From: Planctomycetota bacterium
Lineage (GTDB): Bacteria > Planctomycetota > Planctomycetia > Pirellulales > UBA1268
Direction of reading: 5' to 3'
Assembly: GCA_003670825.1 (NCBI GenBank)
Contig: QWQL01000174.1
Location: forward strand, 1-19,140
Length of the DNA stretch: 19,140 nucleotides
Under the pieces are notes generated by a model. It was not told the origin of the DNA, made no database searches, and saw nothing but the letters and a program-made list of their open reading frames with translations. Of this stretch, positions 7,167-14,995 are shown piece after piece (positions within the stretch are counted from its first letter, which is position 1; each line of letters begins with the position of its first letter). Both the position numbers and the translations under genes were made by a program.

Positions 7167-7703
7167 ATGCCGAGAGCCGAACGGATCTATCTGGTGCCAT
7201 GCGAGTGCTCCGAACGCATTCGCGCTACCGCGGGGCAGGCCGGCGAACGGCTCGCGTGTCCGGCATGTGGCCTTGGTGTGGATGTGCCACGGTTTCGGGA
7301 CCTGACGGCATGCGAGCGTGAACGCCCGGCGACGCTCCCGCGGGCAGCTCGCTGGGACGCGGGCCGCGGGCTGCTTCTTGCCGGGATCGCCGGTGCGGTC
7401 GTCTCGGCGACCCTTGCGGTGAGCCTGGTTCGCGTCGGGTCGCTGTTCTTTCCACAGCCGCCCGAGCTGCCGCTCATCCGTGATGCGGTGGCGAGAGCCC
7501 CGCTCACCGATATCCAGGCGGCATGGCAGTCACTCGCCAGCACCGGCGTGCGCCGGCCGGCGACTCAGGATGAGCACCGACTCGAGCAGTTCGCCAGGAC
7601 CACGTCGGGCGTGGTGACCCTGCTTTGGGTGCTCGCCGGCGTCGGCACTGCGACCGCGCTGGCCGGTGTCGCGATGCTCATGACGGCCGGGGCACGATCG
7701 TGA
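7167..7703 (+). CDS. Small zinc-ribbon membrane protein, unknown function
   Basis: The 178-residue product starts with a probable zinc-binding module: Cys at 12, 14, 31 and 34 (CEC, then CPACG), the pattern of a short zinc ribbon. Two hydrophobic segments follow, about 68-90 and 148-173, separated by a ~55-residue polar part, so the protein is likely anchored in the inner membrane with the ribbon in the cytoplasm. The ATG at 7167 is chosen because it places the ribbon near the N-terminus; an in-frame ATG at 7050 would add a stretch with no recognisable features, and neither has a strong ribosome binding site. The vWA gene follows after seven bases, suggesting one transcript. The family is not recognised. 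Confidence 0.72.
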   Translation: MPRAERIYLVPCECSERIRATAGQAGERLACPACGLGVDVPRFRDLTACERERPATLPRAARWDAGRGLLLAGIAGAVVSATLAVSLVRVGSLFFPQPPELPLIRDAVARAPLTDIQAAWQSLASTGVRRPATQDEHRLEQFARTTSGVVTLLWVLAGVGTATALAGVAMLMTAGARS

Positions 7704-7710
7704 TCGAGCC

Positions 7711-8358
7711 ATGATGGCGGCCCTGCCGGGCAGCGTGATCGTCGGAGTGGCCGCCTGCGGATGCGTCTGGGCGGCATCGTTCCTCGCCGTCGCCGTCGCC
7801 GAGCCACCGCGATCCCCGGGCGAGACCCGCGCCGGTATCTTCGGGCTGGAGGCGATCGGCAACCGGTTCGTCTACGTGTTCGACCATTCGGCGAGCATGG
7901 GGGATCCCGAGGGGCGGCCCCTTGCGGAGGCCAAGCGGGAACTCCTCGAGAGCATCGAGGCCTTGGGCGACTCCCGGCAGTTCCACGTCATTTTCTACAA
8001 CGAGCGGCTCACGGTGTTCGCCCCGTCGGGGCACCGGGGTCGGCCGATCTTCGCCGATGACGACAATAAGCAGGCGGTCCGCCGCTTCGTTGAGGCAATC
8101 AATGCCGAAGGGAGCACGCGGCATTTCGGGGCACTCGCCGCGGCGCTGAAGCTTTCCCCCGACGCGATCTTCCTGCTCACCGATGCCGACGAACGAGACG
8201 ACCTGACGGAGGACGAACTGCGGCAGCTCACCCGATCACTCGGCCGCACGCGGTGCCTCGTCGCTCAGTTCGGCAGTGGCGAGGATCGACGGTCGCCACG
8301 GCTCGCCCGGCTTGCCGCCGAGTCAGGGGGCGATTACCGCGTCGTCGATGCCCCGTAA
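7711..8358 (+). CDS. Membrane-anchored von Willebrand factor A domain protein
   Basis: The 215-residue product has one N-terminal hydrophobic segment (about 5-30), a signal anchor or signal peptide. Residues 50-213 are a vWA domain with a complete MIDAS metal site: D58-x-S60-x-S62 (DHSAS), a Thr at about 136 in EGSTRHFGAL, and the Asp of LLTDADE at about 158. Such domains bind ligands through a divalent metal. The gene follows the zinc-ribbon gene by seven bases and is probably co-transcribed. The missing MoxR ATPase and other vWA partners mean it is not the common MoxR/BatA cluster as far as the window shows. The ligand is unknown. Confidence 0.82.
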   Translation: MMAALPGSVIVGVAACGCVWAASFLAVAVAEPPRSPGETRAGIFGLEAIGNRFVYVFDHSASMGDPEGRPLAEAKRELLESIEALGDSRQFHVIFYNERLTVFAPSGHRGRPIFADDDNKQAVRRFVEAINAEGSTRHFGALAAALKLSPDAIFLLTDADERDDLTEDELRQLTRSLGRTRCLVAQFGSGEDRRSPRLARLAAESGGDYRVVDAP

Positions 8359-8502
8359 GACACCGCAGCCCTGGTCGAAACGGAGCCGTGATTCGCTGAC
8401 GCACAGTCGGGCGAATCGTGGCGGTGGTGCAGCGAGGACAACCCGCACCCCGGGGAGACGAGGGGCGTTCGGCTCCCGGGGGCGTGCCGGGCATGCCGGT
8501 GC

Positions 8503-9870
8503 TCAGCGACGCGTCGGCTGATTCTCAGTGGCGGGCTGGGTCGAGCCTGAGCGTGATCGCTGCCAGGAACCTCCCATCGCCTCGATTCCGGCGGCCACGT
8601 TGGGGAACATCCCGCTCCAGGTCCGTTGCTCCTCCGCGGTCGCGGGCTGTTGAGACTGCGGTTGCTGCTGACCACGGGCCGGTTGACCGCTCGCCTGCTG
8701 TCCCCGTGGCGGCTGCTGCCCACGACGTGCAGGCGGCTGTCCGGCCGGCGGAGCAGGAGTCCGCGACGGTTGTCGCGTCGCAGCCTTCACGGCGGGAGGT
8801 CCCGGAGGCTCCGGCCGGGGCGTGGTGAACGATGTGTCCGCCTGCAGGGCGATGCGCTCGGGCACGACGAGGTAGCGCGCGGCATCGCCTGCGGCGGACG
8901 ACCGGCCGCCCGACTGGCTGGCGGACTGGCTGGCGGACGTCATCACCGAGGGCATCGACTGCACGTCAGTGGCGACCGCCTCCTCCATACCATCGTCGCT
9001 CGAATCGACACGGGCGATCGAGGGGCGTCGCGGGGTGGGTGCATCGATGTCGGTCGGCGACGGTGGAATCGGTTGACGGGCTGCCGCAACCGCCGTCGGC
9101 TCGGCGGGCGTGGGTTCGGACGTGGCCGCGATCGCAGTGGCGGGCGGAGCAGCCGCTCTGGCAGGCTCGGCGGCGGGCTCGGCTGCAGGCGTGCTCGCGG
9201 CAGGCTCGGCTGCCGCCACTGCCGTGGGTGTTGGCTCCGGGGTCATCGGCTGTGGGGTCATCGGCTGTGGGGTCGTCGGTTTTGACGCGATTGGCGTGGG
9301 GGTCGAGGTGGCTGCCTGCGCGGGTGGCTCGATGGCGGGAGACGGCGGCGCGACGACCGACTTCGTCCGGGCGACGGGCGTTGTCGCCGGCGGGGCCAGC
9401 GACTCCGCGGGCATCCACGGATCCGCCTGCGTCGACGTTGAGTTCGGTGCGGCGGCCGCGGCCGCGGGAGCCGGCGCGATGAACGACTCGCCCGCCACGC
9501 TCGCCTGCGGTGTCTGTCCAGAGCGAATGAGCTGCACGGCGAGCAGTGGCTGCCCTTCCCGCACCGCATGCCGCAGCACGAAGCCGTCGAACGAGTCGCC
9601 CGCCCGCAGGGCCGACGACGGCAGCATGGCCTTGGGCCAATCCTTGAGCGCGACATCCCACACGGTGACGGACGCCCCCTGGGGCAGCGGCCGGAGCGCC
9701 ACGAAGATTGGTTCGCACTCCACCTGCGGCCGCCGCTGTGCCAGGTGCACGTCGAGCACGCGGTTCACGCCGACGGCCGCTGCCGCGCCCGCGATGAACG
9801 CTGCAGCGAACACGGTCAAAGACTTCGGTCGGTGGCGGGTGGCCGTGGGACTGGGGGTCGCGGCTGACAT
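8503..9870 (-). CDS. CpaB-like SAF-domain protein with long Pro/Ala/Thr tail
   Basis: The 455-residue product has an N-terminal membrane segment (about 17-34) and then a SAF-like domain (about 54-114: EPIFVALRPLPQGASVTVWDVALKDWP and LRHAVREGQPLL) as in Flp pilus assembly protein CpaB/RcpC. From about 120 to the end it is low-complexity, rich in Pro, Ala, Thr and Gln, with a short TPQPM repeat, and no clear RcpC domain is seen. In Tad systems CpaB is a periplasmic partner of the secretin. The gene upstream encodes a lipoprotein with a secretin-like region, which fits, but no pilin, ATPase or TadB/C gene is visible. The start at 9870 gives the membrane segment at the right place; its ribosome binding site is weak. 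It ends convergent with the vWA gene, 144 bases away. Confidence 0.7.
   Translation of the reverse strand: MSAATPSPTATRHRPKSLTVFAAAFIAGAAAAVGVNRVLDVHLAQRRPQVECEPIFVALRPLPQGASVTVWDVALKDWPKAMLPSSALRAGDSFDGFVLRHAVREGQPLLAVQLIRSGQTPQASVAGESFIAPAPAAAAAAPNSTSTQADPWMPAESLAPPATTPVARTKSVVAPPSPAIEPPAQAATSTPTPIASKPTTPQPMTPQPMTPEPTPTAVAAAEPAASTPAAEPAAEPARAAAPPATAIAATSEPTPAEPTAVAAARQPIPPSPTDIDAPTPRRPSIARVDSSDDGMEEAVATDVQSMPSVMTSASQSASQSGGRSSAAGDAARYLVVPERIALQADTSFTTPRPEPPGPPAVKAATRQPSRTPAPPAGQPPARRGQQPPRGQQASGQPARGQQQPQSQQPATAEEQRTWSGMFPNVAAGIEAMGGSWQRSRSGSTQPATENQPTRR
9239..9280. repeat. 15-bp in-frame repeat inside the CpaB-like gene
   Basis: The unit GGGGTCATCGGCTGT occurs at 9239-9253 and 9254-9268, followed by a partial, diverged copy to about 9280. 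On the coding strand it gives the repeated pentapeptide TPQPM in the low-complexity linker. The length is a multiple of three, so copy number can vary without breaking the frame. Confidence 0.85.
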
Positions 9871-9999
9871 GCGTACCTGATCCTCAGAAGGAACACTCTT
9901 CCCTCATAAGATCGGCAGCCGCGCGAGGCTCCGGACACCTGTCGATCGCGGGCCGTCCCGTGTCCACCAGCATGCCGCGGACCCCCAGACGGCGCACCT

Positions 10000-10896
10000 T
10001 CACTCGACGGACGGATCGCCACCGGCTGTGGCAGACGCGAAGACTGGGTCGACACTGCGGGCGAGCGGGCGGATCACGAGCAGCCGCATCGTGCCCCGAT
10101 CGCCCCCGCCGCCGTGATCTCGCAGCAGCCCGTCACCGACGGTCGTGCTCGGCTGGCCAGCGCACCCGATCAGCAGCATCCCTCCGGGCGGCAGCGTGAC
10201 ATCGACGCCGAGGTGTTCCATTCGATGGCGGCGCTGGCCGGTCTCAAGGCGAAACATCCCATCCTCTCCAACCCATGACTTCTCGACCGGCCCATGCTTG
10301 ATCTCGGGCACGGCCTCCAGCGTGATGCGACCGTCGGCTGCCGGTCGGGCTTCGATCGCGAACTGCGGCGTGGCCTCGGCGTAGGTGCCGCCGCGGACCT
10401 CTCCATCGGCCTGTTCGAGCAGCACCAGGTTGGTCAGCCGCGTCGCGGTGACCAGTTCGCTGCGCCGTCCTGGTAACACCTGCAACAGGCGGCGGGCCAA
10501 GGCCGGATCGACGCCCGCGATCTCGCCAACCGCTTCATCCGCAGACGCCGCCGCGAGCCGGTCGGCCACTTCGGGAGGGAGGTCGCCCGTCACGATTCCG
10601 ACGCGCATCCCGTTGGCATTGAGCGAGCGACGCAGGGAGTCTCCGAGAGCCTGCTCATCGACGTGGTTCCAGAGCTGGTCGCGGAACTTCGGGTCGTCGT
10701 CAGCGCAGCGGATGAAGAGCACCTCGAGATGGATCGTGCGGGGAGCGGGCTTTGAACCCGCCGGCGTCGCGGCCCGGTTCGCCGTCGCTGCATCGGTGGC
10801 CAGCATGCCGGAGCCGACGAGCCGGCAGCCCGCCGTTGCGATACCGCAGGCAATGATCGGCAGCAGCCAGCGGGCGGTCGCCGTGGGGGGCCGCAT
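10000..10896 (-). CDS. Probable lipoprotein with secretin-like C-terminal region
   Basis: The 298-residue product begins with a hydrophobic signal (ARWLLPIIACGIATAGC). The Cys at 24 sits in an imperfect lipobox (ATAGC), so lipidation is likely but not certain. Residues 45-110 include HLEVLFIRCADDDPKFRDQLWNHVDEQAL. Residues about 165-285 show alternating strands (ATRLTNLVLLEQADGE, FAIEARPAADGRITLEAVPEIKHG, VDVTLPPGGMLLIGC) that resemble the beta-strand pattern of secretin domains; this is my reading, not a database match. The frame is open 82 codons further upstream, but that part crosses a hairpin and looks non-coding, and the ATG at 10896 gives the signal. The CpaB-like gene follows after 129 bases on the same strand. 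Confidence 0.65.
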   Translation of the reverse strand: MRPPTATARWLLPIIACGIATAGCRLVGSGMLATDAATANRAATPAGSKPAPRTIHLEVLFIRCADDDPKFRDQLWNHVDEQALGDSLRRSLNANGMRVGIVTGDLPPEVADRLAAASADEAVGEIAGVDPALARRLLQVLPGRRSELVTATRLTNLVLLEQADGEVRGGTYAEATPQFAIEARPAADGRITLEAVPEIKHGPVEKSWVGEDGMFRLETGQRRHRMEHLGVDVTLPPGGMLLIGCAGQPSTTVGDGLLRDHGGGGDRGTMRLLVIRPLARSVDPVFASATAGGDPSVE

Positions 10897-11003
10897 GGGT
10901 GGTGACCGCCGGTCGGCGGTGGCGCGGGGTGATGGGAAGGTGGGTAGGTAGAGAAACCCACGCGCGGGGTCAATGACGCCTTCGAACCCGCGCCGTCGGG
11001 GCA

Positions 11004-11036
11004 GGGCGAAGCCTCCTCCGCGGGAGGATTTCGCCC
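11004..11036. other. Strong intergenic hairpin
   Basis: GGGCGAA (11004-11010) pairs with TTCGCCC (11030-11036). The inner arms CCTCC and GGAGG continue the stem past a G-T pair and one bulged A, around a six-base loop. No T-run follows on either strand. It lies about 110 bases upstream of the lipoprotein ATG and could be a 5' leader structure, a Rho-type end or part of an intergenic repeat. Confidence 0.6.
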
Positions 11037-11126
11037 AGGGCCGGGCCGGCAGGTCATTCCCCCGACGGGCGACATCCTCAACGCTCGTCGTCGCCCTTCC
11101 CCGGCTTCCCCAGGCGACCACCAGAG

Positions 11127-11258
11127 CGCATTCGACTTCCATGGTTCACCGGCTCGGGGGCGGCAAAAGTCGCGTCGCTGGGCGAGGATACGCCCCAGGC
11201 TCCGCGAGCGTTCGCCGACCCCCTTCGCCTACCCGCCCTCGCTTCGGGAGACGACGCT
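11127..11258 (-). repeat. Dispersed ~132-bp repeat, copy 1
   Basis: Read on the minus strand, this segment aligns with 17977-18109 over its full length with about eleven mismatches and one single-base gap, i.e. roughly 90% identity by hand count. The best-conserved core spans 36 identical bases (near 11197-11232). It is the inverted orientation relative to copy 2. It lies just after the purQ terminator. No ORF, terminal inverted repeats or target-site duplications are evident. Confidence 0.9.
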
Positions 11259-11267
11259 GCACATAAA

Positions 11268-11282
11268 CTGGATGCGATCCAG
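11268..11282 (-). terminator. Intrinsic terminator of the tyrA-purL-purQ operon
   Basis: CTGGAT and ATCCAG form a six-base stem with a three-base loop. On the minus strand the stem is followed directly by TTTATGTG. It lies about 38 bases downstream of the purQ TAA stop. The stem is short but position and T-rich tail fit a Rho-independent terminator. Confidence 0.55.
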
Positions 11283-11319
11283 CTTCCCAGGACTGGTCAG
11301 GGTGCCAAACCTGTAGCCG

Positions 11320-12087
11320 TTACGCCATCGCCTTCACGGCGTTGGTGAAGATCGTGAGCCCGGCGCCGGAGGCGGATGGGTCGAGCCGGCCGTGCCAGGA
11401 GGGATGCTGCGTGGCGTCGATGAAGCGTTCGGGATGCGGCATCAGCCCGAACACGCGGCCCGACGGATCGCAGGCGCCCGCCACGTCACCCACCGCGCCG
11501 TTGGGATTCGTGGGCCGGCCCGCGTCGTCGCAGGCGTAGGTGAGTGGCAGCTGACCGGCGGCGCAAAGCGGGCCGAGCCGCGCTGGATCGCGGAGCTCGA
11601 AGCGGCCCTCGCCGTGGGCGACGGGAAGCTCGAGGTCGCCCAGTCCGCGGAGGAAGACGCAGGGCCCCGGCCCGCATGCCAGCCGCACCCAGCGGTTGAT
11701 GAAGCGGCCCGATGTGTTGTGGGCCAGCGATGCCTCCTGCCGCCCGCTGGCAGGATCGGCAAGCAGCAGGCCGGTCTGCAGGAGCACCTGAAAACCGTTG
11801 CAGATCCCGAGCACGAGCCCGCCGCGATCGCGGAACTTCACGAGCGCATCGGCGAGCCTGGTCTTGAGCTCCAGCGCGAAGATGCGGCCGCTGGCGATGT
11901 CGTCGCCATAGGAGAAGCCGCCGGGAATGCAGAGGATCTGGCAGTCGTCGGCGATCGCCGGCCGTTCCGCGAGCGCCCGCACGTGGACGCGACGGGCGAT
12001 GCCGCCGGCCCGCTCGAAGGCATGCGCCGTCTCGTGGTCGCAGTTGGTGCCCGGAGCACGCAGGATCAGGGCGCGTGGCGACAGCAT
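11320..12087 (-). CDS. purQ: FGAM synthase glutaminase subunit PurQ
   Basis: The 255-residue product is the class I glutamine amidotransferase subunit of phosphoribosylformylglycinamidine synthase. It releases ammonia from glutamine for PurL in the fourth step of purine synthesis. The start RALILRAPGTNCDHETAHAFERAG is typical of PurQ. The nucleophile is C96 in GICNGFQ, and the catalytic pair H218/E220 lies in GLMPHPERF. The oxyanion region CIPGGFSYGDD is also present. It is about 25-30 residues longer than the commonest PurQ. The ATG at 12087 comes one base after the purL TGA, and GGAGG inside the end of purL serves as its ribosome binding site, so translation is probably coupled. It is the last gene of the operon. 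Confidence 0.96.
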   Translation of the reverse strand: MLSPRALILRAPGTNCDHETAHAFERAGGIARRVHVRALAERPAIADDCQILCIPGGFSYGDDIASGRIFALELKTRLADALVKFRDRGGLVLGICNGFQVLLQTGLLLADPASGRQEASLAHNTSGRFINRWVRLACGPGPCVFLRGLGDLELPVAHGEGRFELRDPARLGPLCAAGQLPLTYACDDAGRPTNPNGAVGDVAGACDPSGRVFGLMPHPERFIDATQHPSWHGRLDPSASGAGLTIFTNAVKAMA

Positions 12088-12088
12088 C

Positions 12089-14995
12089 TCAGTTGGCCTC
12101 CCCCCGCCAGCTGCGGGCGAGACGTTCCACAGGGATCCGCTCCACCGCGCCGTCCGTGGCCTGGATGGCGATCGCGGGCTCTGCCGTCACCTCGCCGATC
12201 CACCCCCAGGCCACTCCCGCCATCTGCTGGGCAAACGCCTCGGCATCCGCCGGCCGGACCTCGCAGACGAACCGCCCCGGGGTCTCGCCGAACGCCACCG
12301 CGAGGTCGGGGCCGGCCCCAACCTCGTCGCAGGGCACGTCGGCCAGCACCACCGCGGCGCCGGTTGCTCCGCCGATCGCCATCTCGGCGACGGCCGTGAG
12401 CAGCCCGCCATCCGAGACGTCGTGGCAGGCCTGGACCAGCCCGGCCCGCAGGGCTGCCGCGATCCCGCGGCAGACCGCGAGGCAGGCAGCCGCATCAACC
12501 GTCGGCACGGCCCCGCCGCTCACGCGGCCGGCCAATGCCAACTGCGTGCCCGCAACTTCAGCTCGGGTCACGCCGACCACCGCCAGGCGGTTGCCCAGAG
12601 CCTTGAGGTCGGGCGTACACGTGGCCCGCACATCCTCGACCTGCCCCAGCGCCGTGGCCAGCAGGGTGGGTGGAATCGAGATCTCCCTCACGCTGCCGGT
12701 GGTATCGGTGAACGTGAAACAATTGTTGAGGCTGTCCTTGCCGCTCACAAACGGGGCCGAGAAGGCAATCGCCATGTCGTGGCAGGCCCGGCAGGCCTCG
12801 ACGAGCGTGCCGAGCGACTCCTCCCGCCGCGTGTCGCCCCAGCAGAAGTTATCGAGCAGCGCGATACGGTCGGGATCGGCCCCCGCCGCCACGGCGTTGG
12901 TGATCGCCTCGACAATGGCTCCGGCCGCCATCTGGTAGGGATCGAGCCAGCCGAGCCGGTGCCTCAGGCCCACGCCAAGCACGATGCCGCGGTTGCGGCC
13001 GAGCACGCCGCGGATCACGGTGCCATCGGCGGGGCCCTCTCCCGGCCCGAGGAGCGGCTTGATGACCGAGCAGCCCTGCACCTCGTGGTCGTACTGACGG
13101 ATGATCCACTCCTTGCTCGCCACGTCGGGCAGCGCGAGCATGCGCACGAGGCACTCGCCGAGCGAGCCCGCGCCGTGCCAGGTCACCGGCACGGCCGCCG
13201 GGGCGCGGTGCCGTGACGTCAGCCGCTGCTTCGGCCGCCCCTCGTGGAGGAAGTGGCAGTCGAGGTCGCCGGCCGTCCGGCCCTGCCACTTCAGCACGAT
13301 CCGGCCGGTGCCGGTGAAGCTGCCGATGGCGGTCGCCTCCACCCCCTCGTCGGCGGCGATCCGCGCGATCGCCGGCCAGTCGGCGGGGCCGACGGCCAGC
13401 ACCATCCGTTCCTGTGCCTCTGAGATCCAGACCTCCGTCGCCGAGAGGCCCTCGTACTTCAGCGGCACCCGGTCGAGATCGACGTCGGCCCCGAGCGTCG
13501 CCCCCATCTCGCCGACCGCGCTCGACAGGCCGCCGGCGCCGCAGTCGGTGATCGCGTGGAAGAGCCGCTGGCGCGAGGCCTCGAGCACGAAGTCGGTGAG
13601 CATCTTCTCGTTGATCGCATGGCCGATCTGCACCGCCCCGCCACTCTCGGTTTCGCTCGCGCTCGAGAGCTCGATGCTCGAGAACGTGGCCCCGTGGATG
13701 CCGTCGCGGCCGGTGCGGCCGCCGGCGACCACCACGAGGTCGCCCGGCTGGACCGCGCCCTCCGCGCTGCCGCGCGGCATGATGCCGACGGTGCCGCAGA
13801 ACACGAGCGGATTGCCGATGTAACCGGGGTCGAAGGCGACGGCGCCGGCGATCGTGGGGATGCCCATCCGGTTGCCGTAATCGCGAACGCCCGCAGCCAC
13901 GCCGGCGAGCAGCCGCCGGGGGTGGATCACGCCCGGCGGGATTTCGGCGGCCGGCGTGTCGGTGGGCGCCACGCAGAACACGTCGAGGTTTGCGATCGGC
14001 TTGGCGCCCAGGCCCGTGCCGAGCACATCGCGGATCACGCCGCCGAGCCCCGTGGCGGCGCCGCCGTAGGGCTCGATGGCCGAGGGATGGTTGTGCGTCT
14101 CCACCTTCACGCAGATGTCGTGGTCGCCGTCGAACCGCACCACGCCAGAGTTGTCACGAAACACGCTCACGCACCAGTCGCGGGGACCGAGCTTCTCCCG
14201 GATCGTTCGCGTGGCGGCGAACACCGTTTCCTTCAGCAGGTTGTCGTAGCGCGACTCGCCGGCCGGCCCCGAGTGGTCAACGGCGCTGGAGAGCGTCTTG
14301 TGGCAGCAGTGCTCGCTCCAGGTCTGGGCGATCGTCTCCAGTTCGATCTCGAAGGGGTCGCGGCCCGCCGCGGCGAAGTGGTCGCGGACGCCGTGCAACT
14401 CGCGGACCGTCAGCGCCAAGCACCGCGTGCGGCTCAGCTGCTCGAGAGCGTCGTCGTCGAGTCCGGTCAGCCGAATCGTCTCTTGCGTGAAGGTCCAGGT
14501 GCGGCCACCGGCGAGCGACGCGATCGTCAGCGGCCCCACGACCACGTCCTGGATCGCGTCGTTGGCCAGGTGTCGGTTGGCCAGCCGCTCGACGTCAGCC
14601 GCTCCGATCGCAGGCAGCCAATACTTCTTCATGCTCCGGACGCTCACGCGATAGCCCAGGGCCGCGGCGGCCTGCTGAGCGGTGAGGCCGGCGGGGTCGG
14701 TAACGCCCGTTCGCGGCAGCACGTGGACCACGGTGGGCAGGCCGTCGGCCGGCTGCACGAGCCGCGGCGCCGTCGCCTCATCGACCACGAATGACTCGGT
14801 GACTGGATCGGCCAGGAGGCAGGCCGCCAGCCGCTCCACGTCGTCGCGGGACAACTCCCCCTCGATCAGCCAGCCCGCGGCGGTGCGGGCCCGGTCGCAG
14901 CCGACGATGCCCAGCTCGGTTGCACCGGCGACGACCTCGCGGGCCGCGTGGTCGGTCGCCCTGTCGGCCGGCCAGACGTCAACTTCCCACAGCAT
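12089..14995 (-). CDS. purL: FGAM synthase PurL with PurS-like N-terminal region
   Basis: The 968-residue protein catalyses ATP-dependent conversion of FGAR to FGAM in purine synthesis, using ammonia from PurQ. The core begins near residue 165 and carries QTWSEHCCHKTL (about 224-235), VKVETHNHPSAIEPYGGAATG (297-316) and GGVIRDVLGTGLGAKPIANLD, all hallmark PurL motifs. It is about 250 residues longer than a typical small PurL. The extra N-terminus looks like two PurS-type units (about 1-75 and 85-160, the second with VHVLPRTGVTDPAGLTAQQAAAALGY). It lacks the PurQ domain of large enterobacterial PurL, which is encoded by the next gene. The ATG at 14995 lies 17 bases inside tyrA, with AAGGA eight bases upstream. 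Confidence 0.95.
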   Translation of the reverse strand: MLWEVDVWPADRATDHAAREVVAGATELGIVGCDRARTAAGWLIEGELSRDDVERLAACLLADPVTESFVVDEATAPRLVQPADGLPTVVHVLPRTGVTDPAGLTAQQAAAALGYRVSVRSMKKYWLPAIGAADVERLANRHLANDAIQDVVVGPLTIASLAGGRTWTFTQETIRLTGLDDDALEQLSRTRCLALTVRELHGVRDHFAAAGRDPFEIELETIAQTWSEHCCHKTLSSAVDHSGPAGESRYDNLLKETVFAATRTIREKLGPRDWCVSVFRDNSGVVRFDGDHDICVKVETHNHPSAIEPYGGAATGLGGVIRDVLGTGLGAKPIANLDVFCVAPTDTPAAEIPPGVIHPRRLLAGVAAGVRDYGNRMGIPTIAGAVAFDPGYIGNPLVFCGTVGIMPRGSAEGAVQPGDLVVVAGGRTGRDGIHGATFSSIELSSASETESGGAVQIGHAINEKMLTDFVLEASRQRLFHAITDCGAGGLSSAVGEMGATLGADVDLDRVPLKYEGLSATEVWISEAQERMVLAVGPADWPAIARIAADEGVEATAIGSFTGTGRIVLKWQGRTAGDLDCHFLHEGRPKQRLTSRHRAPAAVPVTWHGAGSLGECLVRMLALPDVASKEWIIRQYDHEVQGCSVIKPLLGPGEGPADGTVIRGVLGRNRGIVLGVGLRHRLGWLDPYQMAAGAIVEAITNAVAAGADPDRIALLDNFCWGDTRREESLGTLVEACRACHDMAIAFSAPFVSGKDSLNNCFTFTDTTGSVREISIPPTLLATALGQVEDVRATCTPDLKALGNRLAVVGVTRAEVAGTQLALAGRVSGGAVPTVDAAACLAVCRGIAAALRAGLVQACHDVSDGGLLTAVAEMAIGGATGAAVVLADVPCDEVGAGPDLAVAFGETPGRFVCEVRPADAEAFAQQMAGVAWGWIGEVTAEPAIAIQATDGAVERIPVERLARSWRGEAN

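Larger units (their letters stand above)
10897..11319. other. Gene-free stretch with hairpin, dispersed repeat and terminator
   Basis: This gap between the purQ stop and the lipoprotein start holds three structures listed separately: the hairpin at 11004-11036, the dispersed repeat at 11127-11258 and the purQ terminator at 11268-11282. Open frames crossing it on both strands are products of the GC-rich repeat. The lipoprotein promoter should lie within 10897-11000, but no motif is convincing. Confidence 0.6.

Noticed and set aside
6844..7200. 118-codon minus-strand open frame with SSLNFPRLH repeats
   Set aside because: The repeated peptide is simply the translation of the 20-bp DNA repeat; no ribosome binding site or homology.
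10897..11142. 82-codon N-terminal extension of the lipoprotein gene
   Set aside because: It crosses a strong hairpin, starts inside the dispersed repeat and would bury the signal sequence.
11392..14794. Several long plus-strand open frames opposite purQ and purL
   Set aside because: They are antisense to genes with clear catalytic motifs and arise from GC-rich codon bias.
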